Shown here: positions 26,360 through 35,700 of the stretch, in pieces
Layout: the number at the start of each line of letters is the position of its first letter
Position numbering within the stretch: position 1 is the stretch's first letter
Assembly (NCBI GenBank): GCA_965656525.1
Contig: CBFHKY010000001.1
Location: 139,209-203,208, forward strand
From: Pseudomaricurvus sp965656525
GTDB lineage: Bacteria; Pseudomonadota; Gammaproteobacteria; Pseudomonadales; Cellvibrionaceae
Direction of reading: 5' to 3'
DNA: 64,000 nucleotides
Made by a program: the position numbers and the translations under genes
The notes under the pieces: model-generated
What the model saw: only the letters and a program-made list of their open reading frames with translations
Databases searched by the model: none
Told to the model about the DNA's origin: nothing

Positions 26360-26932
26360 TTAAGAGCGGCCTTTGAGGTAAGACATAGCTTCGTTCAACT
26401 CGATTAACTCATCGCCATCGCCCCCTCTGTCTGGGTGACACGCCATCACCCTTTGTCGGTATTTTTTCTTGATATCGGCATCCGATGCCGAGGCCTCTAA
26501 GCCCAATAGAGCCAGTGCTTTATCTCGTTTACTGGGACGCATAAAGCGTTGCCAAAATTGTGACAACAAGTCATCCACCGAAGCATCGTTAGCGTTACGG
26601 AAGTGTTGCCAATCTAAATAATAGCTCGCCAAAGGTTGCTGAGCACCGATACCCAATTGACGCTCACCACTTAAGGCTTGGGTGCTTAGCTCAATGTGAA
26701 GCGCTGATATGGATAAAAACCCGAGGTTTTGCTCAAGATAAGTCTGCTGTAACTGAAACAAAGCGTTCATCACCAAAAAGTGAGCACGAAACAACGACAG
26801 AGATTCACGGGCATAGTGTGGATCCAAGCAGTGCTGATCTACTAAGGCTTTTAAAAGCTGGTGTTCAGACCAGACAGTGTTGGGGGCTGCCCGCAACAGG
26901 TCATCAATACTTGTGAGTAACGGATTATCCAT
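26360..26932 (-). CDS. DnaJ-related protein with C-terminal J domain
   Basis: The 190-residue product carries a DnaJ-related N-terminal region (about residues 1-130, DNAJ_related type) and a C-terminal J domain (about 133-190) with the invariant HPD loop in MACHPDRGGDGDEL. J domains stimulate the ATPase of DnaK-type chaperones; this class lacks the Gly/Phe and zinc-finger regions of DnaJ. It lies downstream of, and divergent from, ppnP. The partner chaperone and client are unknown. Confidence 0.85.
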   Translation of the reverse strand: MDNPLLTSIDDLLRAAPNTVWSEHQLLKALVDQHCLDPHYARESLSLFRAHFLVMNALFQLQQTYLEQNLGFLSISALHIELSTQALSGERQLGIGAQQPLASYYLDWQHFRNANDASVDDLLSQFWQRFMRPSKRDKALALLGLEASASDADIKKKYRQRVMACHPDRGGDGDELIELNEAMSYLKGRS

Positions 26933-27108
26933 TTAGGCCTCAATTGACAAAGACACTCAACACTCCGTGAAGGTTATCTCTAGATTTCAGAACAATTGAA
27001 AGGTTTACCTCTTTTTAGTGTTAGAAAAACTATCCAAACTAAAGAAGAAACCGTTGCAATCAACCGATTATCAATAAGTTAAACGCTAATTATAAAGTTA
27101 ATTCTATG

Positions 27109-27137
27109 TTGATGCTTAGAGTTTGCAACTTTATAAT
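27109..27137 (+). promoter_or_regulatory. Sigma-70 promoter of ppnP
   Basis: TTGATG (27109-27114) and a perfect -10 TATAAT (27132-27137) are 17 bases apart. Transcription would start near 27144. A 5-bp hairpin GCCGT/ACGGC follows in the leader. Confidence 0.7.
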
Positions 27138-27194
27138 CGCCGCCACTGCCGTGAAACGGCCCATAGCACTGCACAACTCTACTTAGGTATTTTC

Positions 27195-27476
27195 ATGTTT
27201 AAAACAAATGAATATTTTGATGGCAACGTAAAATCCATAGCCTTCCAGACAGAAACCCTACCCGCCACAATCGGAGTTATGGCCCAAGGTGATTATGAGT
27301 TTGGTACCTCACAAAAAGAATACATGACTGTGACCAGCGGGCGTCTCACCGTTCAGCTTCCTGGCCGCGACGACTGGCAAACCTTCCAGTCCGGTGACAC
27401 GTTTGAGATTGAAGCCAACTTGTCTTTTAAAGTGAAGGTGGAAGTAGAGACTTCTTATTTGTGCTTATACGAATAA
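27195..27476 (+). CDS. ppnP: Pyrimidine/purine nucleoside phosphorylase PpnP (YaiE/DUF1255)
   Basis: A 93-residue single cupin. It begins MFKTNEYFDGNVKSIAF and has the family core ATIGVMAQGDYEFGTSQKEYMTV and SGRLTVQLPG. PpnP splits nucleosides with phosphate and has broad substrate range. ATG at 27195 is chosen over a 24-codon upstream extension, since AGG lies 8 bases before it and homologues start here. Its promoter is close to consensus and it forms a single-gene unit. Confidence 0.93.
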   Translation: MFKTNEYFDGNVKSIAFQTETLPATIGVMAQGDYEFGTSQKEYMTVTSGRLTVQLPGRDDWQTFQSGDTFEIEANLSFKVKVEVETSYLCLYE

Positions 27477-27496
27477 GCCGCTGTGCAATGGGCTGA

Positions 27497-28195
27497 TCAG
27501 GGCAATTCTGGCCAGCCTAGCGATTGCGCATCTTGCCACACCAATAATTGTTGATGACACTTTTCATCGGCAAAGTGCTTTCCTTGCGATGGAAGACACT
27601 GGTAATGCTTAATCTCACCACGAAAGGGTACACTGAGCTGCCAAGCGTGCAGATATAAACGATCAGCGTCAGTACCACCGTAGCGTTCATCCCCCAGTAT
27701 TGGCACCCCTAACGACTTCAGCATCACTCGCAATTGATGGGTTTTTCCCGTTCGCGGCTTCAATAAATACAATCGCACGCCAGGCCATAGCGACACACTG
27801 AAAAACTGTGTAATGGCTGGATTGTCTCGCCCCGGCAGCAGTTTCCAACTACCGTTTCGGGCTTTAGCCATATCACCGATGACAGCACCTTGTTTTTTAC
27901 GTGGTTTACGGTCACTCAAAGCAATATAGTATTTGGTCGCTTGGCGAGCAGCAAAAACAGCCGACAACTCTTGATTGGCCGCCAAAGTCTTTGCCATGAT
28001 CACAATACCAGATGTTGGCTCATCCAAACGGTGCACGGGGTATAACTTTTCCAGCCCGAGGTCTCTTGCTACTAATTTCAAAAGACTCGTTGCAGCCTCC
28101 TTCGACACAACGTGCTGAGGCGTTTGCACCTGTATACCTGACCACTTGTTGACGACCACAAAATCCTCGTTATGATCAAGCAATGTATAACGCAC
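27497..28195 (-). CDS. RluA-family pseudouridine synthase (TIGR01621-like)
   Basis: The 232-residue product starts at GTG (28195) with GAGGATATTCT before it. It has the RluA catalytic motif LYPVHRLDEPTSGIVIMAK with Asp in HRLD, the opening DFVVVNKWSGIQVQTP, and GKTHQLRVMLKSLGVPILGD. There is no S4 domain. Size and motif match the RluA-like group annotated TIGR01621, whose target base is not known to me. It is convergent with ppnP. Confidence 0.85.
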   Translation of the reverse strand: MRYTLLDHNEDFVVVNKWSGIQVQTPQHVVSKEAATSLLKLVARDLGLEKLYPVHRLDEPTSGIVIMAKTLAANQELSAVFAARQATKYYIALSDRKPRKKQGAVIGDMAKARNGSWKLLPGRDNPAITQFFSVSLWPGVRLYLLKPRTGKTHQLRVMLKSLGVPILGDERYGGTDADRLYLHAWQLSVPFRGEIKHYQCLPSQGKHFADEKCHQQLLVWQDAQSLGWPELP

Positions 28196-28335
28196 AGAAT
28201 ATCCTCAATAATCCAAATTAAGGGGGCAAGATTACATCAACAAGTTTGAACTGTATCAATATGTTTTGTATCTGATAGCCTAAGATGGAAAACAGAACGG
28301 GGATACCCGATGTTTGTGGATAGAAAGGAGTTGCC

Positions 28336-28599
28336 ATGCAGTACGATAAATTTATTGAGTTACACGAGCTTTTCCCAGTCGGTCGCTATGAACTGGATAG
28401 CTTTCAATTACGTAGCCTTCTGATGCACACTGGCTGCAAAGGCATTGCTGTACGGGTGCTTCATGTTGGTATTGTCCAACTGGACGCAGAAGATTTGGCT
28501 TCTCGCCTGAGTGCAGAACACCACCCCCGCTTAAATGGGATTAAAATTACCTGCCTAGACGGCCTTATTATTATTGATGAACCGTTCCACGGACGCTGA
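28336..28599 (+). CDS. Small protein of unknown function upstream of the cardiolipin synthase
   Basis: An 87-residue acidic-to-neutral product, MQYDKFIELHELFPVGRY onwards, with alternating hydrophobic stretches such as GIAVRVLHVGIVQL but no signal peptide, membrane segment or recognised motif. A clear ribosome-binding site (AAGGAG) lies just before the ATG. Its end overlaps the next gene's start by 23 bases in another frame, which suggests translational coupling and a related role. I do not recognise a family. Confidence 0.72.
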   Translation: MQYDKFIELHELFPVGRYELDSFQLRSLLMHTGCKGIAVRVLHVGIVQLDAEDLASRLSAEHHPRLNGIKITCLDGLIIIDEPFHGR

Positions 28600-29731
28600 A
28601 CAAAATTTGCACGACCAAGCCGTAGCCATTGATCATCAAGAGACCCTCTACCATCAGGGGGATCACTTTTTTACAGAGCTCATTCAAGAGATCGATTCGG
28701 CTCAGTTCACGATCGATATGGAAGTCTATATCTTCCAGCTGGATCGCTTAGGCACCCGTGTTATGGAAAGCCTCATTGCCGCCGCAGAACGAGGTGTGCA
28801 GGTACGGCTATTACTTGATGGTTTCGGCGCCTATGTCGACTCCCCCAGAATCAGTAAAGCTTTGGAGGACGTGGGCGCTCATGTCAGAATTTACCACCCT
28901 CTTCCTTGGCAGTGGATTCACTATCGCCGCGCCCTTCACATCGGGCACAGCTTAAATCAGGCGCTGTACTTTTTACGCAAAATGAATCGTCGTGACCACC
29001 GTAAATTGTGTCTCATTGACCGGAAAGCCCTCTGGACAGGCAGTTTCAATGTTAGTGCTGCCCACCTTAGTTACGAGACAGGAGGGCAAAATTGGCGTGA
29101 TACCGGTGTGCGTATCCAGGGTGAGATGGCATCCGACATGGCGATTACTTTCAGCCATTTTTGGGATCAGCGTCGCGAACTAGAAGATCACCCATTCAAG
29201 CGCTATTGGAGCAACATCACTCACGCTGCCCGCTTGCGGAAAAACAAAAGCCTAAAAAAAATGATTGCTCACAGTCAGCAACGCGTCTGGGTCATGAGTG
29301 CCTATTTTGCGCCATCGGGTAAAGTCGTACGAGCACTCAAATCCTCAGCCAAACGTGGCGTCGATGTTGTTATCATTGTGCCGGCTCGCTCGGATGTGCA
29401 TTGGTTCCCTTGGTTAACAGCCAGTTATTATCAGGATTTGTTGAACGCAGGTATTCGTATTTTTGAGTATCAACCGCATGTTGTCCACGCCAAGGTTTTA
29501 ATCGCTGACGATCAATGCGTGGTAGGCAGTACAAACTTCAATCACCGCAGTTATCTACACGACTTAGAATTGGATGTGTTTTTACAAACGGCACATTGTA
29601 AAAAAGAATTGGAACAGCAGTTTCTGCAAGACTTGAAACATTGTGAAGCCATCACTTTCAAGCATAAAAAACTCAACATAAGAAACAAAATGCTGGGCAT
29701 CGTGGCACGCTTAGTTCGCTATTGGATGTAG
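28577..29731 (+). CDS. clsB: Cardiolipin synthase B-like phospholipase D superfamily protein
   Basis: The 384-residue product carries two HKD active-site motifs: HRKLCLIDRKALWTGSFN (about residue 140) and HAKVLIADDQCVVGSTNF (about 308). ClsB condenses phosphatidylglycerol with another phospholipid to make cardiolipin. Size, lack of an N-terminal membrane anchor and the neighbouring EEP-family gene match ClsB (YbhO), which in E. coli lies next to ybhP of the same EEP family. The start ATG (28577) lies inside the previous gene. ClsC-like or other PLD functions cannot be fully excluded. Confidence 0.82.
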   Translation: MNRSTDAEQNLHDQAVAIDHQETLYHQGDHFFTELIQEIDSAQFTIDMEVYIFQLDRLGTRVMESLIAAAERGVQVRLLLDGFGAYVDSPRISKALEDVGAHVRIYHPLPWQWIHYRRALHIGHSLNQALYFLRKMNRRDHRKLCLIDRKALWTGSFNVSAAHLSYETGGQNWRDTGVRIQGEMASDMAITFSHFWDQRRELEDHPFKRYWSNITHAARLRKNKSLKKMIAHSQQRVWVMSAYFAPSGKVVRALKSSAKRGVDVVIIVPARSDVHWFPWLTASYYQDLLNAGIRIFEYQPHVVHAKVLIADDQCVVGSTNFNHRSYLHDLELDVFLQTAHCKKELEQQFLQDLKHCEAITFKHKKLNIRNKMLGIVARLVRYWM

Positions 29732-29794
29732 AGCATTAAAGCGTGCTGCGAAAGCAACCGAACATACACCTATCAACTCAAGCCGGGATAGCCG

Positions 29795-30550
29795 ATGCTG
29801 CCATTTGAAATCAGTTGCCTGACGTACAATATTCACAAGGGATTTACGCGCAATAACCGCAACTATGTATTACAACTGATGCGCGATGCCATACGAGAAA
29901 CCGACTGTGAAATTGTCGCTGTACAAGAAGTCTTAGGAGAACATCAGCACCACGCTCGTAAACTCAGCGACTGGCATCACGAGGCCCACTTTGAGTTTCT
30001 GGCCGACCAGGTTTGGCCGCACTGTCGTTATGGGAAAAACGCCATTTATCAACACGGTCATCATGGCAATGCCTTATTGTCTAAATACCCTTTTCACAAC
30101 GTACAAAATCAAAACCTTACGCAGTGGAAATTTTCTCAGAGAGGCTTGCTGTACGGTCAGGTGAAAATATCCAGCCAATCATCCCGCCCACTTTGGGTAG
30201 CTTGCGTGCATATGGGTTTTTTGCCCTATGAGCAAGGTCGGCAAACTCAAAAAATCATACATTGGTTAAACAGTTTACCGGCTAACGACCCTGTACTCTT
30301 GATGGGTGACATGAATGATTGGCACCAACAAACTCACCGTCATTTGAAGCAATACTGCCAGATGCAGGAAGTGATAGAGAGCCATCATGGAAAGCTGCAG
30401 CCAACTTACCCGGCAACCAGACCATTCATGTCTATGGACCGTATTTACTTCAGAAATCTACAATTGACGGAAAGTTGTGTGCTCAAGGGCGCCCCTTGGC
30501 ACTCACTGTCTGACCACTGCCCAGTTTTAGCAAAGTTTTTGCTCGATTGA
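29795..30550 (+). CDS. Endonuclease/exonuclease/phosphatase family protein (YbhP-like)
   Basis: The 251-residue product has the EEP fold motifs in order: LTYNIHKGF near the start, the metal-binding Glu in VAVQEVLGEHQ, the nucleotide or phosphate-contact VACVHMGF, the Asp-Asn pair in LLMGDMNDWH and the terminal His in SDHCPVLAKF. The nearest named relative is YbhP, encoded beside ClsB in E. coli. Substrate could be a phospholipid head group, a nucleic acid or a sugar phosphate; the sequence does not say. Confidence 0.85.
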   Translation: MLPFEISCLTYNIHKGFTRNNRNYVLQLMRDAIRETDCEIVAVQEVLGEHQHHARKLSDWHHEAHFEFLADQVWPHCRYGKNAIYQHGHHGNALLSKYPFHNVQNQNLTQWKFSQRGLLYGQVKISSQSSRPLWVACVHMGFLPYEQGRQTQKIIHWLNSLPANDPVLLMGDMNDWHQQTHRHLKQYCQMQEVIESHHGKLQPTYPATRPFMSMDRIYFRNLQLTESCVLKGAPWHSLSDHCPVLAKFLLD

Positions 30551-30594
30551 TGCGCTGTATGGCGCTCCCCCAAAGCTATGCCTATACTCAATTT

Positions 30595-30751
30595 AGATGC
30601 CCGCCGAACTCGACCCAAAAAGGGTTAATGCATCGACCCTTATTTTGAGTGCTTATTCAGCACTCGCTACTTCGACGAACCCTCACGTGGTGAGAAGACG
30701 TTCAGCTCCATCGAAGTAGCCCTATTCATTCGAGGCTTCCGGCGGGCATCT
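30595..30751. other. Highly structured 157-bp intergenic element
   Basis: A closing stem of 12 bp (30595-30606 with 30740-30751, GC-rich centre GCCCGCCG) plus a further 5-bp stem (30609-30613 with 30730-30734) encloses three internal hairpins: AAGGGT/ACCCTT (30620-30625 with 30636-30641), GAGTGC/GCACTC (30647-30652 with 30660-30665), and a long arm GCTACTTCGA/TCGAAGTAGC (30666-30675 with 30711-30720) that itself contains GAAC/GTTC and CTCAC/GTGAG. No open reading frame or known RNA family accounts for it. It could be a structured non-coding RNA or a palindromic mobile repeat of the MITE/REP kind. No second copy was seen here. Confidence 0.75.
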
Positions 30752-30803
30752 CCATACCCATCCCGTGTTACACTGCCTGCAAAACTCTTATTGCACATCT
30801 TCC

Positions 30804-31409
30804 ATGAGCAGCAATTCTTACACAGAACAACATAAACGGCGCCTCAGTTATATGCCTTGGCTGTATTTTTCTCTGAAGGAAAAGCACTTGCTGTGGGCCA
30901 AACCTTGGCAAGCCGAAATACAACAGCACCTGATGCAAGTAGAAACCGTCAGTTTGGGTAAACATGGCTTTATTGCTCCAGAAGCACAACTGTTTGCGGA
31001 ACCCGGTAGAGACATTGTCATTGGGGATCATTTTCAAATCGCCGCTCAGGTGTTCCTTCACGGCCCGATTCGTCTGGGTCATGGCGTTAGCATCAATCAA
31101 TCTTCCGTGCTGGACGGCGGTCGCGTCGGCATTCAAATTGGGGATAATAGCCGTATTGCGGCTCAGTGCTCTTTGTTTGCGTTTAACCACGGTATGGCCC
31201 AAGATCGCCTGATTCAAGACCAACCAGTGACCTCTAAAGGCATCTCCATAGGTAGCGATGTATGGATAGGCGCGAATGTTTGCATTACCGATGGCGTGAC
31301 CATTGGCAATGGTGCTGTAGTTGGTATGGGCAGTGTTGTTACCCGTGATGTACCCGCGTACACGAAAGTAGCCGGAAATCCAGCAAGGGTAATTGGCCTG
31401 CGCACTTGA
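30804..31409 (+). CDS. Hexapeptide-repeat acetyltransferase (maltose/galactoside type)
   Basis: The 201-residue product is a left-handed beta-helix acyltransferase of the NodL/LacA/CysE superfamily, with the repeated [LIV]-G-x4 pattern from about residue 60 to 190 (IVIGDHFQIA, IRLGHGVSI, IQIGDNSRIA, ISIGSDVWIGANVCI, VTIGNGAVVG) and the signature VAGNPARVIG near the end. ATG at 30804 is chosen; a longer frame begins 13 codons earlier without a site. The acceptor (sugar, antibiotic or nodulation-type oligosaccharide) cannot be told from the sequence. It lies directly after the structured element. Confidence 0.82.
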   Translation: MSSNSYTEQHKRRLSYMPWLYFSLKEKHLLWAKPWQAEIQQHLMQVETVSLGKHGFIAPEAQLFAEPGRDIVIGDHFQIAAQVFLHGPIRLGHGVSINQSSVLDGGRVGIQIGDNSRIAAQCSLFAFNHGMAQDRLIQDQPVTSKGISIGSDVWIGANVCITDGVTIGNGAVVGMGSVVTRDVPAYTKVAGNPARVIGLRT

Positions 31410-31596
31410 TGCTCACAAGCAGTACAGTTGGCATTTTAGGCCCAACTCTTGACCAAAACTGACTGAAAAGCTCAGAAAAAAAGCGCCACACCTTGGCATC
31501 TCTGGGCGAGACTGGGCTTCAGTGATATTCTTGCGCCCCTATTTTGTCATCTGCTTAACCGATTCCATTATTACCGCAACACAGTAAGGGTACTTC

Positions 31597-32562
31597 ATGG
31601 CACTTCCCGTTTCGCTCAATGGACGCTTGCGTCTTCCGGCTATTGCATCGCCAATGTTTATTATATCCAACCCCCTAATGGTGATTGAGCAGTGTAAGGC
31701 GGGTATTGTGGGGTCTTTTCCATCACTCAATGCCCGTGGCGAAGGTGTGCTGGAAAGCTGGTTACAACAAATCACGACATCACTGGCAGCGTTTGATGAT
31801 GAAAACCCAGATCAACCCGCCGCTCCTTTTGCCGTCAACCTGATTGTTCATCAATCTAACAATCGCTTAGAAGAAGACCTAGCGCTGTGTGTGAAGTATC
31901 AAGTGCCCATCGTGATCACATCGCTGGGCGCTCAAGAACGGGTGTACCAAGCTGTAAGTTCTTATGGCGGTATCACATTGCACGACGTGGTAAACAATAC
32001 CTTTGCCAAAAAAGCCATCGAAAAAGGTGCAAATGGTCTAGTAGCCGTAGCCACCGGTGCCGGAGGCCATGCAGGTACACAATCGCCCTTCGCCTTAATT
32101 CAAGAAATTCGCCAGTGGTTTGATGGCCCCTTGGCGCTTTCGGGCTGTATTGCTCGTGGTGATGCCATACTCGCGGCACAAGCCATGGGAGCTGATTTGG
32201 CTTATATGGGCTCGGTGTTTATAGCCACCCACGAAGCCAATGCCGTGGATGGCTATAAAGAAATGATTGTTGCCTCGAGTGCTGACGATATTGTTTACAG
32301 TAACTTGTTCACCGGTGTTCATGGTAATTATCTAAAGCCTTCAATCATCGCTGCAGGTATGGACCCTGATAACCTCGAAGAAAGTGACCCGTCACAAATG
32401 GACTTTGCGTCTGGCGGAAAAATGGAAGCCAAAGCGTGGAAAGATATATGGGGCTGTGGCCAAGGTATTGGTGCTGTGCAAAAGGTACAACCCGTGGCCA
32501 ACCTGGTAGAGCAGCTCATCAGTGAGTATCAGGATGCCAAACAGCGCTTGCTCGGCGCATAA
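31597..32562 (+). CDS. Nitronate monooxygenase
   Basis: The 321-residue product is a class I nitronate monooxygenase (2-nitropropane dioxygenase, FMN TIM barrel). It shows the N-terminal PAIASPMFIISNPLMV, the putative catalytic His in GAGGHAGTQ, and the phosphate-binding segments LSGCIARGDAILAAQAMGADLAYMGS. The reaction oxidises alkyl nitronates, including toxic propionate-3-nitronate, to carbonyls and nitrite. A strong bidirectional-looking terminator follows. Related acyl-carrier enoyl reductases (FabK) have a similar fold but a different length and N-terminus. Confidence 0.88.
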   Translation: MALPVSLNGRLRLPAIASPMFIISNPLMVIEQCKAGIVGSFPSLNARGEGVLESWLQQITTSLAAFDDENPDQPAAPFAVNLIVHQSNNRLEEDLALCVKYQVPIVITSLGAQERVYQAVSSYGGITLHDVVNNTFAKKAIEKGANGLVAVATGAGGHAGTQSPFALIQEIRQWFDGPLALSGCIARGDAILAAQAMGADLAYMGSVFIATHEANAVDGYKEMIVASSADDIVYSNLFTGVHGNYLKPSIIAAGMDPDNLEESDPSQMDFASGGKMEAKAWKDIWGCGQGIGAVQKVQPVANLVEQLISEYQDAKQRLLGA

Positions 32563-32612
32563 AGGCTGATTCAAACAACTTGTTACCCACGACAAAAGCG
32601 CTACGCCTATGC

Positions 32613-32650
32613 AAAAAAAGCCCGATGGATTAACGCCGTCGGGCTTTTTT
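32613..32650. terminator. Shared terminator of nitronate monooxygenase and the RND operon
   Basis: The stem GCCCGA/TCGGGC (32620-32625 with 32639-32644) plus GG/CC (32627-32628 with 32636-32637), around a 7-base loop, is flanked by seven A on the left and six T on the right, so it can stop both converging units. Confidence 0.85.
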
Positions 32651-32704
32651 ATGTTCAGCGATGCCTTTTTAGTGGGCTGTCACTGTCATGCACCGAAATA
32701 ATCG

Positions 32705-35700
32705 TTAAGACACATAACTCACTTCGGATTCTTTATCGGCATCATGCTCTGGGTCTACTTCTGTGGACTCGTGCGTTTGTGCCATCAGCAGATACAAACA
32801 TGGCAATACAAACAATGTGAATAGCGTTCCTAGCAGCATACCTGCCACTAAAATAATACCAATGCTGTTGCGTGCTTCGGCCCCGGCTCCAGTAACCAAC
32901 ACCAACGGAAAATGCCCTAAGACTGTAGCCGCGGTAGTCATCAATACAGGACGCAGCCTAGTTTCAGCGGCCCCTTTAATCGCTTCCAGCTTATTCAGCC
33001 CGGCTCTTTGCAAGTGATTAGCAAACTCAACGATCAAAATACCGTTTTTAGCCACCAAACCTACCAGTGTGATAAAGCCAATTTGGGAATAAATGTTAAT
33101 GGTCGTAAAACCCAAGAAAGGAAACAGCAAGGCACCAGACAATGCTAATGGCACTGAACCTAGTAGCACCACCAATGGATCACGGAAACTGTTAAATTGT
33201 ATAGCCAGCACAAAATACACAAAGATCAGCGCAATGGCCAACGCCCCCACTAACGTACTGCCCTCTTGCCGAATCTGTCGAGATTCACCGGCGTAATCCA
33301 ACGAATAAGAGGCTGGCAATATATCGCGAGCGATGTCCTCCATGATACTTAAGCCTTCTTCTTTTGTAGTGCCCGGCAATAAACCACCGTACATGCGAAA
33401 AGCATTTTTTTGCTGGAAGCGTCCTAACTGTCTAGAGCCCACCTGATGCTCAATCGCGGCAATATCAGACAGAGGCACCAGATCCCCTGAAGGTATGCGA
33501 ATTTGCAATTCCAGTAACGCTTCAGGGGTCGCACGGCTTTGGCCATCAGCCATTGGAATAACACGGTAGGCTCTGCCATCCATATTAAAGCGATTCACAT
33601 AATTGCCGGAGAACAACAAAGACAATTGTCGGCTGACATAAGCCAAATCCATTCCCAAGTCGGCAATTCGCTGTCGATCCAAATTAAACTGAACTTGAGG
33701 ACGATCGATTTTCAACTCAGAGGAAGTAAACATGAATTTACCCGTTGCCAAAGCTCTTGCTTCTAGCTCTTCGGCATAGGGTTTCATTGTTTCATAACTG
33801 TCCGTCGACAGTACTGCCATCTCCACATCAAAACGACCAGCAGTGGGCAATGCCGAGAACAAAATAGGAAACACTTGTATCCCCGTCAGCTGATTCGTAG
33901 CACCATATACCTCTGGCCGCATTTCAACCACAGTTTGATCTCTGGTTGATGAATCCTCCAAAACTAAACCACCAAAGCCGCCACTGGGACGCAAAATTTG
34001 CCAAACGTATTTGGCACCTTGAAACTCCATTAATTTATCCACAGCGTCGTGCATGTAATCAACAGTGTAATCAATAGCCCCATCTGGCGGCGATTCAATA
34101 AAAATATTGATAGAGCCCTGATCTTCAATAGGCGCTAGCTCTTTCATCGACAAAACATAAAATGGTACAGAAAGTAGCGTAATAAACACCGCGCCTAGCA
34201 ATATTTGCGGCCGCCAAAGAAAAATGTGCGTCAGCAACCCTCCATAAAATAGATGCAACCGCTCAAAACGCTGGTTAACCCAGCGAGTCATGCGAGCCTC
34301 TTTACCGGATGCAGGGTTGGCATAGGCGCTCATAATCGGTGAGAGAGTAAGAGCGACAACACCAGAAATTAAAACCGCTACCGACAATGTAAAAGCAAAT
34401 TCTTTAAACAATAAACCGGTTAAACCCGACAAAAAACCTATGGGGGCATACACCGCCGCTAATGTAATCGTCATGCCCATAATCGGTGATAACAACTGAC
34501 GCGAACTGGCTAACGCAGCCTGAGTTCTGGTTTTACCCTCACGCATGTAACGGGATACGTTTTCCACCACTACAATCGCATCATCCACCACCAACCCGAC
34601 AGATAATACAATCGCCAAGATTGTCAGCAGATTTAACGAAAACCCCATCAGTGTGATCACCGCTACCGCACCGAGCAGTGAAATTGGAATGGTCACCAAC
34701 GGTACCAAGGCGGTCCTTAATGATCCCATCAAAGCCAAGACCACAATGCCAACCAAAATAATAGTTTCCGCTAGAGTAGTGAAGATTTCACGGATAGCGT
34801 CGCGCATATAAACCGTGCCATCAAAACCAATCCCCACATGCATCCCCTCTGGCAGGGAAGCATTGATTTCTACCAAAGAATCGTAAACCGCATCACCGAT
34901 TTCCAACTCATTTGCGCCGGGCAGTGGCCACACAGATAAATAGACAGCCGTATTCTGACTATGCCTTGCGGTGACTTCGCCCTCTTCTTCACCCAGTTCG
35001 ATCGTGGCAACGTCACTCAAGTACACCAGTACCCCGTCACTCTCTTGAACAACCAGTTGCTCGAAGTCTTCTACCGTGGTCATGACTGTATTGGCAAGAA
35101 GACTGATACGCTGCTGATTGTTTTCACTGGCACCAATTGTGGCAATGACGTTGTTGGTTTCGAGTGCACTTCTGATGTCTTGTGCGCTGACATTTCGTTG
35201 CGCCATTTTCAGCGGATCAAGCCAAACTCGCATGGCAGGATCACGTCCACCTTCAATACCAACACGCTGTACGCCACTGATAGAGGATAAAATGGGCGTT
35301 ACATGACGAGACATATAATCGGTTATTTCAGCGCGGGTGTAATGTGTCGTCAACACATCCAAATAGAACACCGCTCCTTGACGATCGGCGCGCTGAACAC
35401 TGATTGATGGATCCTCTGCGCCAGCGGGTAATTGATAACGTATTTGCCCCAGACGAGAAGTCATTTCAGCGAGCGCGTCTGTGCTGTTTTGATTCAATTT
35501 TAACCAGACGGTTACTGAACTCATTCCGGCAGTGGTATTAGAATCCACATAATCCACACCGGGTACCGTGACGGCAACGCGCTCAATTGGCTCAGTGACA
35601 AACCCTTGTACAGTTTCGGCCGAAGCACCAACATAAGGTGTTGATATCACCAACGATGAACTTTCCATTTGTGGGAACTGTAACGTCGGAATGGTTTGGG

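Noticed and set aside
30595..30751. Integron attC site
   Set aside because: The folded element lacks the GTTRRRY and RYYYAAC core boxes, and no integrase or cassette array is nearby.
30768..31223. 151-codon minus-strand frame opposite the acetyltransferase
   Set aside because: The plus-strand frame has conserved hexapeptide repeats; the opposite frame has no recognisable content.
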